64,000 nt of DNA, from NCBI RefSeq assembly GCF_016863175.1, contig NZ_BOOJ01000002.1, positions 1-64,000 on the forward strand, read 5' to 3'. The DNA is from Paraplanobispora siamensis (lineage in GTDB: Bacteria > Actinomycetota > Actinomycetes > Streptosporangiales > Streptosporangiaceae). This document shows, piece after piece, positions 9,361 to 18,194 of the stretch. Position numbers and translations under genes: made by a program. Position 1 is the stretch's first letter. Each line of letters opens with the position of its first letter. Under the pieces are notes generated by a model. It did not search any database, was not told where the DNA came from, and worked only from the letters and a program-made list of their open reading frames with translations.

Positions 9361-10258
9361 CGGCGGGCTCCTTGAAGACGTCCTCGATGCGCTGGCGGCC
9401 CTGCTCGACGCGGATGAGGCACAGGTCCAGGTCGCACACGGCGTCGCGCAGGACGTCGTAGGTCTCCGGGGCGCGCACCCGCAGCAGGAGCGCCCTGCCC
9501 TCGGCGGTGACGGTCTCGCCCAGTTCGGTCAGGCGGGCCGCCAGCAGGTCCCGGCCGTCCTCGACCTCGACCGTGACGGTCTGGGTGGCCTGGGTGAACT
9601 CGCCGATGGCCGACGAGCGCAGCAGCCGGCCGCTGTCGATCACGATCACGTGGTCGCAGATCCGCTCCAGCTCGCCGAGCAGGTGCGAGGTGACCAGCAC
9701 GCTGATCCCGAACTCGGTGCCGATCCTGCGGATCAGCGCGAGCATCTCGTCGCGGCCCTGCGGGTCGAGCCCGTTGGTGGGCTCGTCCAGGAAGACGACC
9801 CGGGGGTCGTGCACGAGAGCCTGCGCCAGCTTGACCCGCTGCTTCATGCCGGTGGAGTAGCCGCCCATCGGGCGGTAGCGCTCCTCGTAGAGCCCGACGT
9901 GGCGCAGCACGTCGGCGGCGCGCTCGCGGGCGGCGGTGCGCGGCAGGCCGGACATCCGGGCCATGTGCACCGTGAACTCGGTGGCTGAGAGGTCGGGCGG
10001 GAGGCAGTCGTGCTCGGGCATGTAGCCGACGACCCGGCGGATCTCGGCGCCCTGGGCCGTCACGTCCATGCCGAGCACCCGCGCGCCTCCGCCGGAGGGC
10101 GGCAGCAGGCCGAGCAGGATCTTGATCAGCGTGGACTTGCCCGCGCCGTTGGCGCCGACCAGGCCCGTCACGCCGGGCCCGACGGTGACGGTGAGCCGGT
10201 CGAGCGCCGTTACCCGGGGAAAGCTCCTGCTGAGCTCCTCGGTGGCGAGGATAGTCAT
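9353..10258 (-). CDS. ABC transporter ATP-binding protein
   Basis: 301 residues and first gene of the four-gene exporter operon. Walker A LVGANGAGKST, signature YSTGMKQRVKLA, Walker B VVFLDEPTNGLDP and H-loop TSHLLGE are visible. It resembles the second ATPase (7493-8407) over its whole length, suggesting that the operon arose by duplication of an ATPase/permease unit. No regulator or substrate clue sits beside it. Confidence 0.85.
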   Translation of the reverse strand: MTILATEELSRSFPRVTALDRLTVTVGPGVTGLVGANGAGKSTLIKILLGLLPPSGGGARVLGMDVTAQGAEIRRVVGYMPEHDCLPPDLSATEFTVHMARMSGLPRTAARERAADVLRHVGLYEERYRPMGGYSTGMKQRVKLAQALVHDPRVVFLDEPTNGLDPQGRDEMLALIRRIGTEFGISVLVTSHLLGELERICDHVIVIDSGRLLRSSAIGEFTQATQTVTVEVEDGRDLLAARLTELGETVTAEGRALLLRVRAPETYDVLRDAVCDLDLCLIRVEQGRQRIEDVFKEPADV

Positions 10259-10381
10259 GATCGGAGACTATCCACCGCAGGTCGCGCGCGCCTCCCTCAC
10301 GGGAAGGACTCGCCCCTCATCCGATCGGGCAGGCGGCGCCCGCCCGCCTCGGCCGTTCGGACGGGATCACGGCGGCCGTGA

Positions 10382-11320
10382 TCAGATGCGGCGCAGCCGT
10401 ACGCGCTTGATCGAGTGGTCGGGGCCCTTGAGCAGGACCAGACCGGCGCGGCCCCGGGTCGGGGCGATGTTCTCGATGAGGTTGCGCTCGTTGATGTCGC
10501 GCCAGACGTCCTTGGCGAAGGCGGTGGCCTCCTCCTCCGACAGCTCGGTCAGGCGCCGGAAGTAGGACTTGGGATCCTCGAAGGCGGTACGGCGGAGCTT
10601 GTGGAAGCGGTCCACGTACCACTCGCGGATGTGCTCGGTCTTGGCGTCCACGTAGATGGAGAAGTCGAAGTAGTCGTTGACGGCCAGCGCCGCGGGCGGG
10701 GCCGGCTGCAGGACGTTGAGGCCCTCGACGATGAGGATGTCGGGCCGGCGCACGGTCTGCACCGCCCCGGGCACGATGTCGTACTCCAGGTGGCTGTAGA
10801 CCGGGGCGCTCACCTCGGGCAGCCCGGCCTTGACGCCGGCCACGAACCTGACCAGGGCCCGCCGGTCGTAGCTCTCGGGGAAGCCCTTGCGGTGCATGAT
10901 GTCGCGCTCGGTCAGGACCTCGTTCGGGTACAGGAAGCTGTCGGTGGTGATCAGATCCACCCGCGGGTGCTCGGGCCAGCGGGCCAGCAGCGTGTGCAGC
11001 AGCCGGGCCGTGGTGGACTTGCCGACCGCGACGCTGCCGGCGATGCCCAGGATGTACGGCGCAGGCCGCCCGTCGGTGCCGAGGAAGGTGGTGACCGCGG
11101 CGTTGCGCTGCCTGGCCCCGGTGAAGTGCAGGTTGAGCAGCCGGGTCAGCGGCAGGTAGACGTCGGTGACCTCGGCCAGGTCGATCGGGTCGTCGACGCC
11201 GCGCAGCTCCTCCAGTTCCTCCTCGGTGAGGGTGAGCGGAGTGTTCTTGCGCAGCTCGCTCCACTGGGACCTGTTCAGCTCGACGTACGGCGTCGCCGCC
11301 TCGTCCCACCCGTTGGCCAT
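10382..11320 (-). CDS. coaA: Type I pantothenate kinase
   Basis: 312 residues. ATP-dependent phosphorylation of pantothenate, the first and controlling step of coenzyme A synthesis, in the cytosol. The P-loop [12 protein letters not shown], the [10 protein letters not shown] and RKGFPESYD segments, VEGLNVLQ and SIYVDA are those of bacterial CoaA. I start at ATG 11320 ([15 protein letters not shown]). The frame extends further upstream but with shadow-like composition. A strand-isolated single gene between the exporter operon and PhoX. Confidence 0.95.
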   Translation of the reverse strand: MANGWDEAATPYVELNRSQWSELRKNTPLTLTEEELEELRGVDDPIDLAEVTDVYLPLTRLLNLHFTGARQRNAAVTTFLGTDGRPAPYILGIAGSVAVGKSTTARLLHTLLARWPEHPRVDLITTDSFLYPNEVLTERDIMHRKGFPESYDRRALVRFVAGVKAGLPEVSAPVYSHLEYDIVPGAVQTVRRPDILIVEGLNVLQPAPPAALAVNDYFDFSIYVDAKTEHIREWYVDRFHKLRRTAFEDPKSYFRRLTELSEEEATAFAKDVWRDINERNLIENIAPTRGRAGLVLLKGPDHSIKRVRLRRI

Positions 11321-11489
11321 AGCCCGCAAGCCTACTGACCGGTCACCGGCGCGCCGGTGACGGGGTTCCCCTGCGGTTCCCCGGGCCGGGCGGGGTTCCG
11401 GACTCATTGATTGGCGATATATGCCATATAGCGGATTGGTGACCGCGGATTAACGTGTCGTGAACCCATCAGATCCCAGGGAGTGCACC

Positions 11490-12905
11490 ATGGATCGTCG
11501 TCGTTTTCTCGCCGGGACCACGACACTGGCGGCCGTAGGGGTGGCCGGGCCGTTCGCCGGCGTCGCCAGCGCGGGGCGCAACGGGGAACTGCGGCCGGGG
11601 GGCGGGTACGGCCCCCTGGTCCCGATCGCCGACGAGCGGGACGGGGTCGTCCGGCTGCATCTGCCGAAGGGGTTCAGGTACCGCTCGTTCAACCCCGCCG
11701 GCGAGGCGTTCACCGACGGGAGCACCACCCCCGGCAGGCATGACGGGATGGCGGCGTTCCGGGGACCGCGCGGGAACGCGATCCTGGTGCGCAACCACGA
11801 GGTCAACGGCCCCGTCGGCGCGTTCGGGGACCCGGCCAAGGCCTACGACCCGGCGGCGGGCGGCGGTACGGCCACGCTCGAGGTCACCCGCTACGGCCGG
11901 GTCGTCAGGTCCGGGCCCAGCCTGAACGGCACCCAGATGAACTGCTCCGGCGGGCCGATGCCCTGGGGGTCATGGGTGACGTGCGAGGAGACCGTCAACG
12001 GGCCGGACGTCGGCAACGACTTCACCGGCCAGGACAACACCAAGCTCAAGGAGAAGCACGGCTACATCTTCGAGGTGCCGATCGACGGCCGGCCGAGCGG
12101 GCCGATCAGGAGCGCCGGGCGCTTCGCCCACGAGTCGGCCGCGTTCGACCCGATGAGCGGGGCGATCTATCTGACCGAGGACAACTTCGCCTTCCCCTCG
12201 GGCTTCTACCGCTACATACCGCCGAAGAACCCGCTCAAGGCGGGCCGGATCCTGGACGGCGGCAAGCTGCAGATGCTGGCCGTACGCGACCAGCCGGGCA
12301 AGGACCTGTCGGCAGGCCAGCCCGCCGGGGCCTCCTACCGCGTCACCTGGGTGGACATCGACGACCCCGACCCCGCCTTCACCGGCACGCCGAGCAACGA
12401 CACGGCGATCCAGGCCGTCGGCAAGCAGGGACGGGACAAGGGCGCGGCGCTCTTCTCCCGCCTGGAGGGGGCGATCCACCACCACGGAACCGTCTACTTC
12501 GTCTCCACCCAGGGCGGCGCGACCGCCGCCGGCGACACCCCGCCCAGCGGTTTCGGCAAGGGACGCGGCCAGGTGTGGGCCTACGAGTCGTGGAGCGGCC
12601 GGCTGAAGCTCGTCTACGAGTCGCCCGGCGCGGTCACCCTCGACCTGCCCGACAACGTCACCACCAGCCCCCGCGGCACCCTCGTGCTGTGCGAGGACGG
12701 CGGCGGCGACAACTACCTGCGCGGTCTCACCCGGCGCGGCGAGATCTTCGACTTCTCCCGCCTGGTCCCCGTCGCCGGCGACTCCGGCGCCGAGTTCGCC
12801 GGCTCCACCTTCGGCCCCGGCGGCCACACCCTGTACGTCAACGTCCAGTCCAGCCAGGGGCTGAGCTTCGCGATCTGGGGACCCTGGCAGCGCGGGGGTT
12901 TCTAG
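11490..12905 (+). CDS. PhoX-family phosphatase/DUF839 protein, Tat-exported
   Basis: 471 residues. The N-terminus MDRRRFLAGTTTLAAVG is a twin-arginine signal. The rest is a PhoX/DUF839 beta-propeller-type protein, with LVRNHEVNGPVG, CSGGPMPWGSWVTCEE (the conserved Cys-containing segment), GRFAHESAAFDP, YLTEDNF and LCEDGGGDNYLRG. PhoX enzymes are Ca/Fe-dependent alkaline phosphatases that act outside the membrane, though many DUF839 members are untested. ATG at 11490 has AGGGAG at 11478-11483. The longer frame from 11460 is less likely. Confidence 0.88.
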   Translation: MDRRRFLAGTTTLAAVGVAGPFAGVASAGRNGELRPGGGYGPLVPIADERDGVVRLHLPKGFRYRSFNPAGEAFTDGSTTPGRHDGMAAFRGPRGNAILVRNHEVNGPVGAFGDPAKAYDPAAGGGTATLEVTRYGRVVRSGPSLNGTQMNCSGGPMPWGSWVTCEETVNGPDVGNDFTGQDNTKLKEKHGYIFEVPIDGRPSGPIRSAGRFAHESAAFDPMSGAIYLTEDNFAFPSGFYRYIPPKNPLKAGRILDGGKLQMLAVRDQPGKDLSAGQPAGASYRVTWVDIDDPDPAFTGTPSNDTAIQAVGKQGRDKGAALFSRLEGAIHHHGTVYFVSTQGGATAAGDTPPSGFGKGRGQVWAYESWSGRLKLVYESPGAVTLDLPDNVTTSPRGTLVLCEDGGGDNYLRGLTRRGEIFDFSRLVPVAGDSGAEFAGSTFGPGGHTLYVNVQSSQGLSFAIWGPWQRGGF

Positions 12906-12934
12906 CCGCGCCCGGCTCGGCCGTCGTCGGGGCG

Positions 12935-12962
12935 ACCGCCGCGCGGCCGGCCGGGCGGCGGT
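12935..12962 (+). terminator. Hairpin after the PhoX gene
   Basis: ACCGCCGC (12935-12942) pairs with GCGGCGGT (12955-12962) 30 bp after the PhoX stop. No T-run. Likely a terminator. The rest of the gap to 13101 holds the next hairpin and the sigma gene promoter region. Confidence 0.45.
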
Positions 12963-13005
12963 CATAGGCGCCAGGCGCCGGGTTCCATGTTCCACGCACG
13001 GACGC

Positions 13006-13035
13006 CGGGCACCCGTTGTGGATTCCGGGTGCCCG
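13006..13035. promoter_or_regulatory. 10-bp perfect inverted repeat upstream of ECF sigma gene
   Basis: CGGGCACCCG (13006-13015) and CGGGTGCCCG (13026-13035) form a perfect hairpin or operator with a 10-nt spacer, 66 bp before the sigma gene start. It could be a second terminator for PhoX or a regulator site for the sigma operon. I cannot decide from sequence. Confidence 0.4.
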
Positions 13036-13100
13036 CCGTCAACCTCGCACGGACTCCGCGGAGTGTCAGGGATGACTTCCACTGACGAGAGGAGGGCCGG

Positions 13101-13658
13101 GTGGACAGGGATTTCGTGGAGTTCGTACGGCGCCGCGGAGATCACCATCTGAGGACGGCGGTCCTGCTCACCGGGGACTGGCACGCGGCGGAGGACCTGA
13201 CGCAGGCCAGCCTGGGCAAGCTGTACCGGGTGTGGCACCGGCTGGACACCAGCAGCGATCCGGACGCCTATCTGCGCCGCATCCTCGTCAACACCCACCG
13301 GTCCTGGTGGCGTTCCCGGTGGCGCCGCGAGGTCCCCCACGCCGACCTGCCCAGCCTGCCCGGCCCCGACGACATGGGGGAGACCCGGGCGGTGGCCGAG
13401 GACGTCCGCGCGGCGCTGGCGAAACTGCCGTCCAGGCAGCGCACGGCGCTGGTGCTGCGATTCTTCGCGGACCTGCCGGAGGCGCAGGTCGCCGGCCTGA
13501 TGGGCTGCTCGGTGGGAGCGGTCAAGAGCCACACGCACCGCGGCCTGCGGGCGATGCGGCGGCTGCTCCCGTCCGACGCGCCGGTCGGCCGGGCCCGGGA
13601 GAGGACAACGCAGGAGACCACGCGGGAGACCCCGGACAGAAGGAGCGTGATCCGGTGA
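13101..13658 (+). CDS. ECF sigma factor, SigE/SigK-like
   Basis: 185 residues. Region 2 (HHLRTAVLLTGDWHAAEDLTQ) and region 4 (LAKLPSRQRTALVLRFFADL, then the helix-turn-helix VAGLMGCSVGAVKSHTHRGLRAM) are both complete. It directs RNA polymerase to a stress or envelope regulon. GTG start at 13101 after a strong GGAGG. It is followed immediately by a membrane protein gene (possible anti-sigma partner) with an overlapping GTGA alternative start. Confidence 0.88.
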   Translation: MDRDFVEFVRRRGDHHLRTAVLLTGDWHAAEDLTQASLGKLYRVWHRLDTSSDPDAYLRRILVNTHRSWWRSRWRREVPHADLPSLPGPDDMGETRAVAEDVRAALAKLPSRQRTALVLRFFADLPEAQVAGLMGCSVGAVKSHTHRGLRAMRRLLPSDAPVGRARERTTQETTRETPDRRSVIR

Positions 13659-13681
13659 GCCACCGACACGAGGAACCGTCC

Positions 13682-14542
13682 ATGAACGAGCACGAGATCC
13701 GCGCCCTGCTCGCCGTGGCGACCCTGGACCGGCCGGCGGGCATCGATCTGCTGCCGGTGCGGCCGCCGAAGCGCCGCCTGGCCGCGGTCCTGGTCCCGAT
13801 CGCCTCACTGGGAGCCGCGGCCGCGCTGGGGGCGGTCCTGGTGATGTCGCCCGTCGGCCAGCCCTCGGCGCAGGCCCAGGTGGTGGCCGCGGTGGAGAAC
13901 GTCAGCCAGGAGAGCCACCGCCTGCACTCCGTCTCAGGAACCAGGCGGTTCGACGGCGCCTTCGACCCCGTCCGGCGGGTGGGCGTCATCAGGGAGATCC
14001 CGCAGGGCGTCGAGACCCGTTTCGTCGGCGACCAGATGTACGTCAGGCCGCAGCCCGGCGCGAAGTGGCTGGTCTCCCCGCGCAACCAGGTCGAGCTGGA
14101 GAGCGCGCCGCAGGCCGTCGCCCTGGTCAAGCTCGCCCCGCTGGACCCGCAGGCGGCCCTGCAGCGGCTCCGTTCGGCCACCGACGTCCGCGAGGAGGGC
14201 GGCGCCTCGGGGCCGGGCTGGACGGGCAGGCGGTTCGCGTTCTCGCTGGAGGACGCGGGCGCGGGCGAGCCCGGCGGCGGGCAGAAGGCGCCGGTGAAGG
14301 CCGCGGGGACCGTGGACGTGGACGACCAGGAGAGGGTCCGGCGCCTGGAGGTCGTCTTCGGCGACGGTCACCGGGTCGTCATGACCATCGGCGACTTCGG
14401 CGCCCCGGTCTCCGTCGAGACCCCGCCCGCCGACCAGGTGGAGCCGCTCCCGTCCTCCGACAAGCCCGGGAAGTCAGGGGAGACGCCGGAGAAGACCGAC
14501 AGGCTCGGAGACTCCGGCAGGACGGCCGCCCCCACCTCCTGA
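13682..14542 (+). CDS. Membrane-anchored LppX/LolA-like protein, likely partner of the ECF sigma
   Basis: 286 residues from the ATG at 13682 (GAGGA at 13670-13674). An in-frame GTG at 13655 overlapping the sigma stop with AAGGAG upstream is an equally good start. Residues 1-35 are cytoplasmic, followed by one membrane segment (LAAVLVPIASLGAAAALGAVLVM) and an external beta-rich domain. The end of that domain (GAPVSVETPPADQV) matches the end of the secreted protein at 14659-15540 (GAPMSIIAPPADQV). The operon position suggests a membrane regulator of the sigma factor, but no zinc anti-sigma HxxxCxxC motif is present. Confidence 0.65.
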   Translation: MNEHEIRALLAVATLDRPAGIDLLPVRPPKRRLAAVLVPIASLGAAAALGAVLVMSPVGQPSAQAQVVAAVENVSQESHRLHSVSGTRRFDGAFDPVRRVGVIREIPQGVETRFVGDQMYVRPQPGAKWLVSPRNQVELESAPQAVALVKLAPLDPQAALQRLRSATDVREEGGASGPGWTGRRFAFSLEDAGAGEPGGGQKAPVKAAGTVDVDDQERVRRLEVVFGDGHRVVMTIGDFGAPVSVETPPADQVEPLPSSDKPGKSGETPEKTDRLGDSGRTAAPTS

Positions 14543-14613
14543 CCGTCTTCGGGGACACCCTCGGCACGGCCGCCGTTCCCCCTCCGGCCGTCTTCGGGGC
14601 GGCACCCCGGCGC

Positions 14614-14645
14614 GGCCCGGACCGGACGGAACTCCGGTCCGGGCC
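14614..14645. terminator. Bidirectional terminator hairpin between convergent genes
   Basis: GGCCCGGACCGG (14614-14625) pairs perfectly over 12 bp with CCGGTCCGGGCC (14634-14645) with an 8-nt loop and a short TTT behind it. It lies between stops that face each other (14542 and 14659). Confidence 0.75.
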
Positions 14646-14658
14646 TTTCAGCCGGCCG

Positions 14659-15540
14659 TCAGTCGTCCTGGCGGGCGGACAGGGTGTTGAGGGCTTCCTT
14701 GGGGTCGGGGATGCCGAAGGTCAGGTCCTTGTCGTCGATGACCTGATCGGCGGGCGGGGCGATGATGGACATCGGGGCGCCCCAGTTGGTGTAGCGGGTG
14801 TCGGTCGTGGTGACCTCCGACGACTTGCCCGCGCGCGTGGTCTCGGTGGTCCTCAGGCGCTGGGGCAGGCCCTTGTCGTCGGTCCAGAGCCGCCAGGAGA
14901 CCGTCCTCTGGGCGAACTGCTTGCCGAGCTTGGGCAGGAGGGCGGCCTCGCCCCTGGCCTTCAGCAGTTCCGCGTAGGTCACGACGCCCTGGTACTGGGG
15001 GCCCCCGGCGGAGGGCTTGCCCGTGGAGGTCTTCAGCACCGTCTTCAGGACGGCCGGGTTGAAGACGTCGATTCCCTGGCTGCTGAGGTTGGGGGTCGGG
15101 ACCTTCTCCTTGAGGCGCACCCAGGCCTTCCCCTCGGGGAGCCGGCCGTTGTAGGCCTCACCGGAGAAATACGCACGCTTGTCGGCGATCACCACCCGCT
15201 GGGGCGCGAACACGGCGGCCGTGAACGACTCGCCGTCCGTGCTCAGCTTGTCCAGCTGCTTCCTGGTCTTCGGGTCGAGGACCCAGGTCAGGGCGTAATC
15301 GGAGGCGACCGGGCCGGTGGAGCCGAACTGCAGGTCGCCGTTGAGCCGGATCCCCAGCGAGCTGTCCTTGTCGGTCAGGCGGGAGACCTCGTGGATCTCG
15401 ACGCCGTGCCCGGCCTTGAACTGCCGCTTGACCGCCTGCACCGGGTCGGCGGCGGGAGCGGCCTGTGCGGCGGCGGGCAGCGCGATCGCGGCTGCGGACG
15501 CGACCACGGTCGTGGCCGCGAGGGCGAGCCATCGTTTCAT
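14659..15540 (-). CDS. Secreted LppX/LprG-like protein
   Basis: 293 residues with a classical signal peptide (MKRWLALAATTVVASAAAIALP, cleavage near AQAAP). There is no lipobox Cys, unlike mycobacterial LppX/LprG lipoproteins. The mature domain is a beta-sheet protein of about 260 residues with no catalytic motif. By analogy to LppX/LolA folds it may bind a lipid or act as a sensor. The C-terminal GAPMSIIAPPADQV is shared with the membrane protein encoded just across the terminator. Confidence 0.65.
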   Translation of the reverse strand: MKRWLALAATTVVASAAAIALPAAAQAAPAADPVQAVKRQFKAGHGVEIHEVSRLTDKDSSLGIRLNGDLQFGSTGPVASDYALTWVLDPKTRKQLDKLSTDGESFTAAVFAPQRVVIADKRAYFSGEAYNGRLPEGKAWVRLKEKVPTPNLSSQGIDVFNPAVLKTVLKTSTGKPSAGGPQYQGVVTYAELLKARGEAALLPKLGKQFAQRTVSWRLWTDDKGLPQRLRTTETTRAGKSSEVTTTDTRYTNWGAPMSIIAPPADQVIDDKDLTFGIPDPKEALNTLSARQDD

Positions 15541-15657
15541 GAAATATCTGTCCTTGGAGGAGAGGTGATCATGCGGAGAAGGATCATCTCAGACAAAGGT
15601 CAATATTTCGCCTCGATATGGTGCGTCACGTGGGGAGAATCACCGCCGATAACAAAC

Positions 15658-16464
15658 CTAACGGCGGATCCGGGCGTCGATGATGTCGGCGGGCAGGACG
15701 GGCCTGCCGTCCACCGGTGGGGTGGGGCCGTCCGGGGTGGGCTGGATGCCGCCGGCGGCGATGCGGTCCAGGGCGGCGAGGCCGGCGGCGTCGACCGTAC
15801 CGAAGATCGTGTAATTGGGGGCCAGTCCGGAGTCGCCGTAGACCATGAAGAACTGACTGCCGTTGGTGTCGGGGCCGGCGTTGGCCATGGCCAGCACGCC
15901 GCGCGCGTACGTCTTGCGCACGCCGGTGGGGTCGCCCGGCCACGGCGGCAGGTCGGCGGGCAGCTCGTCCCTGTACCGGTAGCCCGGACCGCCCTCGCCG
16001 GTGAAGCTCGGATCGCCGCACTGCAGCACCTTGAGCCGGTCGTAGGCGGTCAGCCGGTGGCAGGAGGTGGCGTCGTAGAACCCGTGCCGGATCAGGTGCA
16101 GGAAGCTCTGAACCGTGCAGGGCGCCTTGTCCGGGTGGAGGGTGAGCCCGATGCGGCCGTGGTTGGTCTTCAGGACCGCGGACACCGGCCGGGTGGGGGT
16201 GCGGCGCGGGTCCGGGGGCAGCGGGACCTTGCGCACGGCCGGCTCGTCCGGGGTCTCGGTGTAGCGGCACGGGCCCTTCGTCGTCCTGGGCGGCCTGTCC
16301 CCGGCCGGCTTCCCGGCCGCTTCCCCGATCGCCTCTCCGGCCGTCTTCGCGGCCGCCCCGGTCGACTCCGCGGCCGCCGGAGCGGGCACGACTCCGAAGG
16401 CGGCCAGCGAACCCGCCGTCACCGCGGCCATCGCGGCGTGCCGTACCAGTGTTCTGCCGGACAT
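15658..16464 (-). CDS. Secreted cyclophilin-type peptidyl-prolyl cis-trans isomerase
   Basis: 268 residues. Signal peptide (about 1-32, AVTAGSLAAFGVVPAPAAA), an Ala/Gly/Pro linker, then a cyclophilin domain from about residue 95: LKTNHGRIGLTLHPDKAP, SFLHLIRHGFYD, LQCGDPSFTGEGGPGY, GVLAMANAGPDTNGSQFFM and IFGTVDAAGL. It would assist folding of exported proteins outside the membrane. It follows the secreted LppX-like gene region on the same strand, 118 bp apart, not clearly operonic. Confidence 0.9.
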   Translation of the reverse strand: MSGRTLVRHAAMAAVTAGSLAAFGVVPAPAAAESTGAAAKTAGEAIGEAAGKPAGDRPPRTTKGPCRYTETPDEPAVRKVPLPPDPRRTPTRPVSAVLKTNHGRIGLTLHPDKAPCTVQSFLHLIRHGFYDATSCHRLTAYDRLKVLQCGDPSFTGEGGPGYRYRDELPADLPPWPGDPTGVRKTYARGVLAMANAGPDTNGSQFFMVYGDSGLAPNYTIFGTVDAAGLAALDRIAAGGIQPTPDGPTPPVDGRPVLPADIIDARIRR

Positions 16465-16609
16465 GACATCCTCCCCAGAAAATGATCGACGGGCTCTCTG
16501 CGGTCCTAACCGATCAAGCCGACGCCGTCAAGGGCGAGGAGTCAAGGGCGCGGTACGGCGGGCGGGTTCACCGGCCGCCCGGAGGGAACGCGGCCGGGTC
16601 AGACCCGGA

Positions 16610-17200
16610 TCACTTGATCACTCCGCAGGCCACCCGTCCGCCGGCGTCGCCGGTCTTCAGGGTCATCTCGTCGGGGTCCGGGTCGTACCGCTCGGGGATG
16701 TTGGCCAGGTTGTCGGGCAGTGCGTGGATGATGACGGCGCTGCCGTCGTCGTCGGACAGGTGGCGCACCCGGAACCTGTCGGTGATCACGGAGGCCGTGG
16801 CGGTGCCGTCCTTGGCGGCCAGCAGCGGGGGCAGGTCGCCCGAGTGGTCGCCGTGGGCGCCCTTGCCCAGGTTGAAGTGGCCGCCCGCGGAGAAGAACGG
16901 CGTGACCTTGCCGGTGGCGGGGTCGACGGCCTTCGGGTCGCACGTGCCGGTGGCGTGGATGTGGAAGCCGTGGAAGCCCGGATCCAGGCCCTTCACCGTG
17001 ACCGTCACTCTGGCCTTGCCGTACCCCGCGCGTTCGATGGTGAGCCGGCCGACGGCTTTGCCCTTGGTGTCGCGGATGGTGGCCGCCGCGGAGTCCTTGC
17101 CCTTTGCGGGCACGACGTCGGCCGCGGCGGAGACGGCGACGGCCCCGACCCCCGTGGCGAGTGTCGCTGCGATGGCCAGATGCGTCCAGCGGAGAATCAT
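16610..17200 (-). CDS. Secreted Cu/Zn superoxide dismutase family protein
   Basis: 196 residues with an N-terminal signal (ILRWTHLAIAATLATGVGAVAVSAAA). Metal ligands are visible: HGFHIHATGTC (Cu His pair and first disulphide Cys), GGHFNLGKGAHGDHSGDLP (bridging His and Zn ligands), a late His in VIIHALPDN and the closing Cys in VACGVIK. It removes superoxide outside the cell. Start at ATG 17200 with AAGGG upstream rather than the longer frame from 17320. The 248-bp gap upstream to 17448 shows no gene. Confidence 0.88.
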   Translation of the reverse strand: MILRWTHLAIAATLATGVGAVAVSAAADVVPAKGKDSAAATIRDTKGKAVGRLTIERAGYGKARVTVTVKGLDPGFHGFHIHATGTCDPKAVDPATGKVTPFFSAGGHFNLGKGAHGDHSGDLPPLLAAKDGTATASVITDRFRVRHLSDDDGSAVIIHALPDNLANIPERYDPDPDEMTLKTGDAGGRVACGVIK

Positions 17201-17448
17201 GGGTTGCCCTTCCCGGGAATCGATCATTCTGCCGAGAGGGTAAATCGGCACGCTTTCCCGGCGCTGAACACTCGCTGAATGATTTTCCCGGGCCCGCGCT
17301 GGCCTGGCGTTATGTCGCATTCCTTTGGATGTTCGGAGAATACCGGCCGCCCGGTAAACGCAGTTCGGGCCGTCCCCGATACCGGAGCGCCCGGCCGTAC
17401 TCCACCGGGCGCCATCCGGAATTATCTGAAATCAGGGATTTTTCGCAC

Positions 17449-18048
17449 TCATTTGTTCTCGCCGGACTTAACCGTGTAGTACAGGTGGGTCACGCCGGTC
17501 CCCTCGATCACCCGCGGGCCCTCCAGCTCGACCGGGGCGCAGGTGAGGCCCTCGAAGAAGGGGACGCCCCCGCCCAGGAGCACGGGCACCAGGTCCACCC
17601 GGATCTCGTCCAGCAGCCCCGCGTTGAGGCACTGCGAGGCGATCTTGGATCCGACGCCGATCCAGCCGTCGCCGGCGACCTTCTCGGCCTGGGCGACCGC
17701 GCTCTCGACTCCGTCGGTGACGAAGGTGAAGGGGGCGTCCTCGCGGGGCCAGCCGTCCGGGACGCTGTGGGTGACCACGAACACCGGCACGTCCATCGGG
17801 TGACGGCCGCCCCAGCCGCCGGTCATGTCGAACAGGCGGCGGCCGACGATCAGGGCCCCGACGTTGGCCATCCCGTCGCGCAGGTGGGCCGCGCTGGCCT
17901 CGGACACCTGGAAGGTCAGCTCCGGGACGGCGGTCGGGATGGCGACGTCGCCGTTCTCGTACCAGCCGAACAGGTGCTCCACCCCGTCGGAGGGGTCGGC
18001 GACGAAACCGTCGAGGGACATCGACATGTTGGCGATCACCTTGGCCAT
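17449..18048 (-). CDS. RibD C-terminal/dihydrofolate reductase family protein
   Basis: 199 residues. N-terminal VIANMSMSLDGFVA is the hallmark of the DHFR-like RibD_C family; GALIVGRRLFDMT and GDGWIGVGSKIASQCLNAGLLDEI follow. Many members are NADPH-dependent reductases of unknown substrate. It has no riboflavin or folate gene beside it. Its 5' region carries three 9-bp direct repeats. Confidence 0.85.
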   Translation of the reverse strand: MAKVIANMSMSLDGFVADPSDGVEHLFGWYENGDVAIPTAVPELTFQVSEASAAHLRDGMANVGALIVGRRLFDMTGGWGGRHPMDVPVFVVTHSVPDGWPREDAPFTFVTDGVESAVAQAEKVAGDGWIGVGSKIASQCLNAGLLDEIRVDLVPVLLGGGVPFFEGLTCAPVELEGPRVIEGTGVTHLYYTVKSGENK

Positions 18049-18060
18049 GGGAGTGCTCCG

Positions 18061-18087
18061 TTCTCGAAGTTCTCGAAGTTCTCGAGT
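18061..18087 (-). repeat. Three tandem 9-bp repeats upstream of the RibD-like gene
   Basis: TTCTCGAAG occurs at 18061-18069 and 18070-18078, followed by a degenerate copy to 18087. Read on the gene strand this is TTCGAGAA-type repeats ending 13 bp before the ATG at 18048. It could be a regulatory site or simple slippage. Confidence 0.5.
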
Positions 18088-18194
18088 GCTGCGGCCCGCG
18101 CGGGTGTTCCGTGCGGCGTCATCTGTTGAGACGCGCCCGGGCCGGAGAACTCATCGCTCCGCCGTACGGTCCCCGGCGGAACGCGGCGGGGACC

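Noticed and set aside
14065-16485. Long plus-strand frames over the LppX/cyclophilin genes (806 residues) and similar long frames elsewhere
   Set aside because: Shadow frames of GC-rich real genes. They show Arg/Gly/Pro-rich composition with no recognisable domain and overlap well-supported genes on the other strand.
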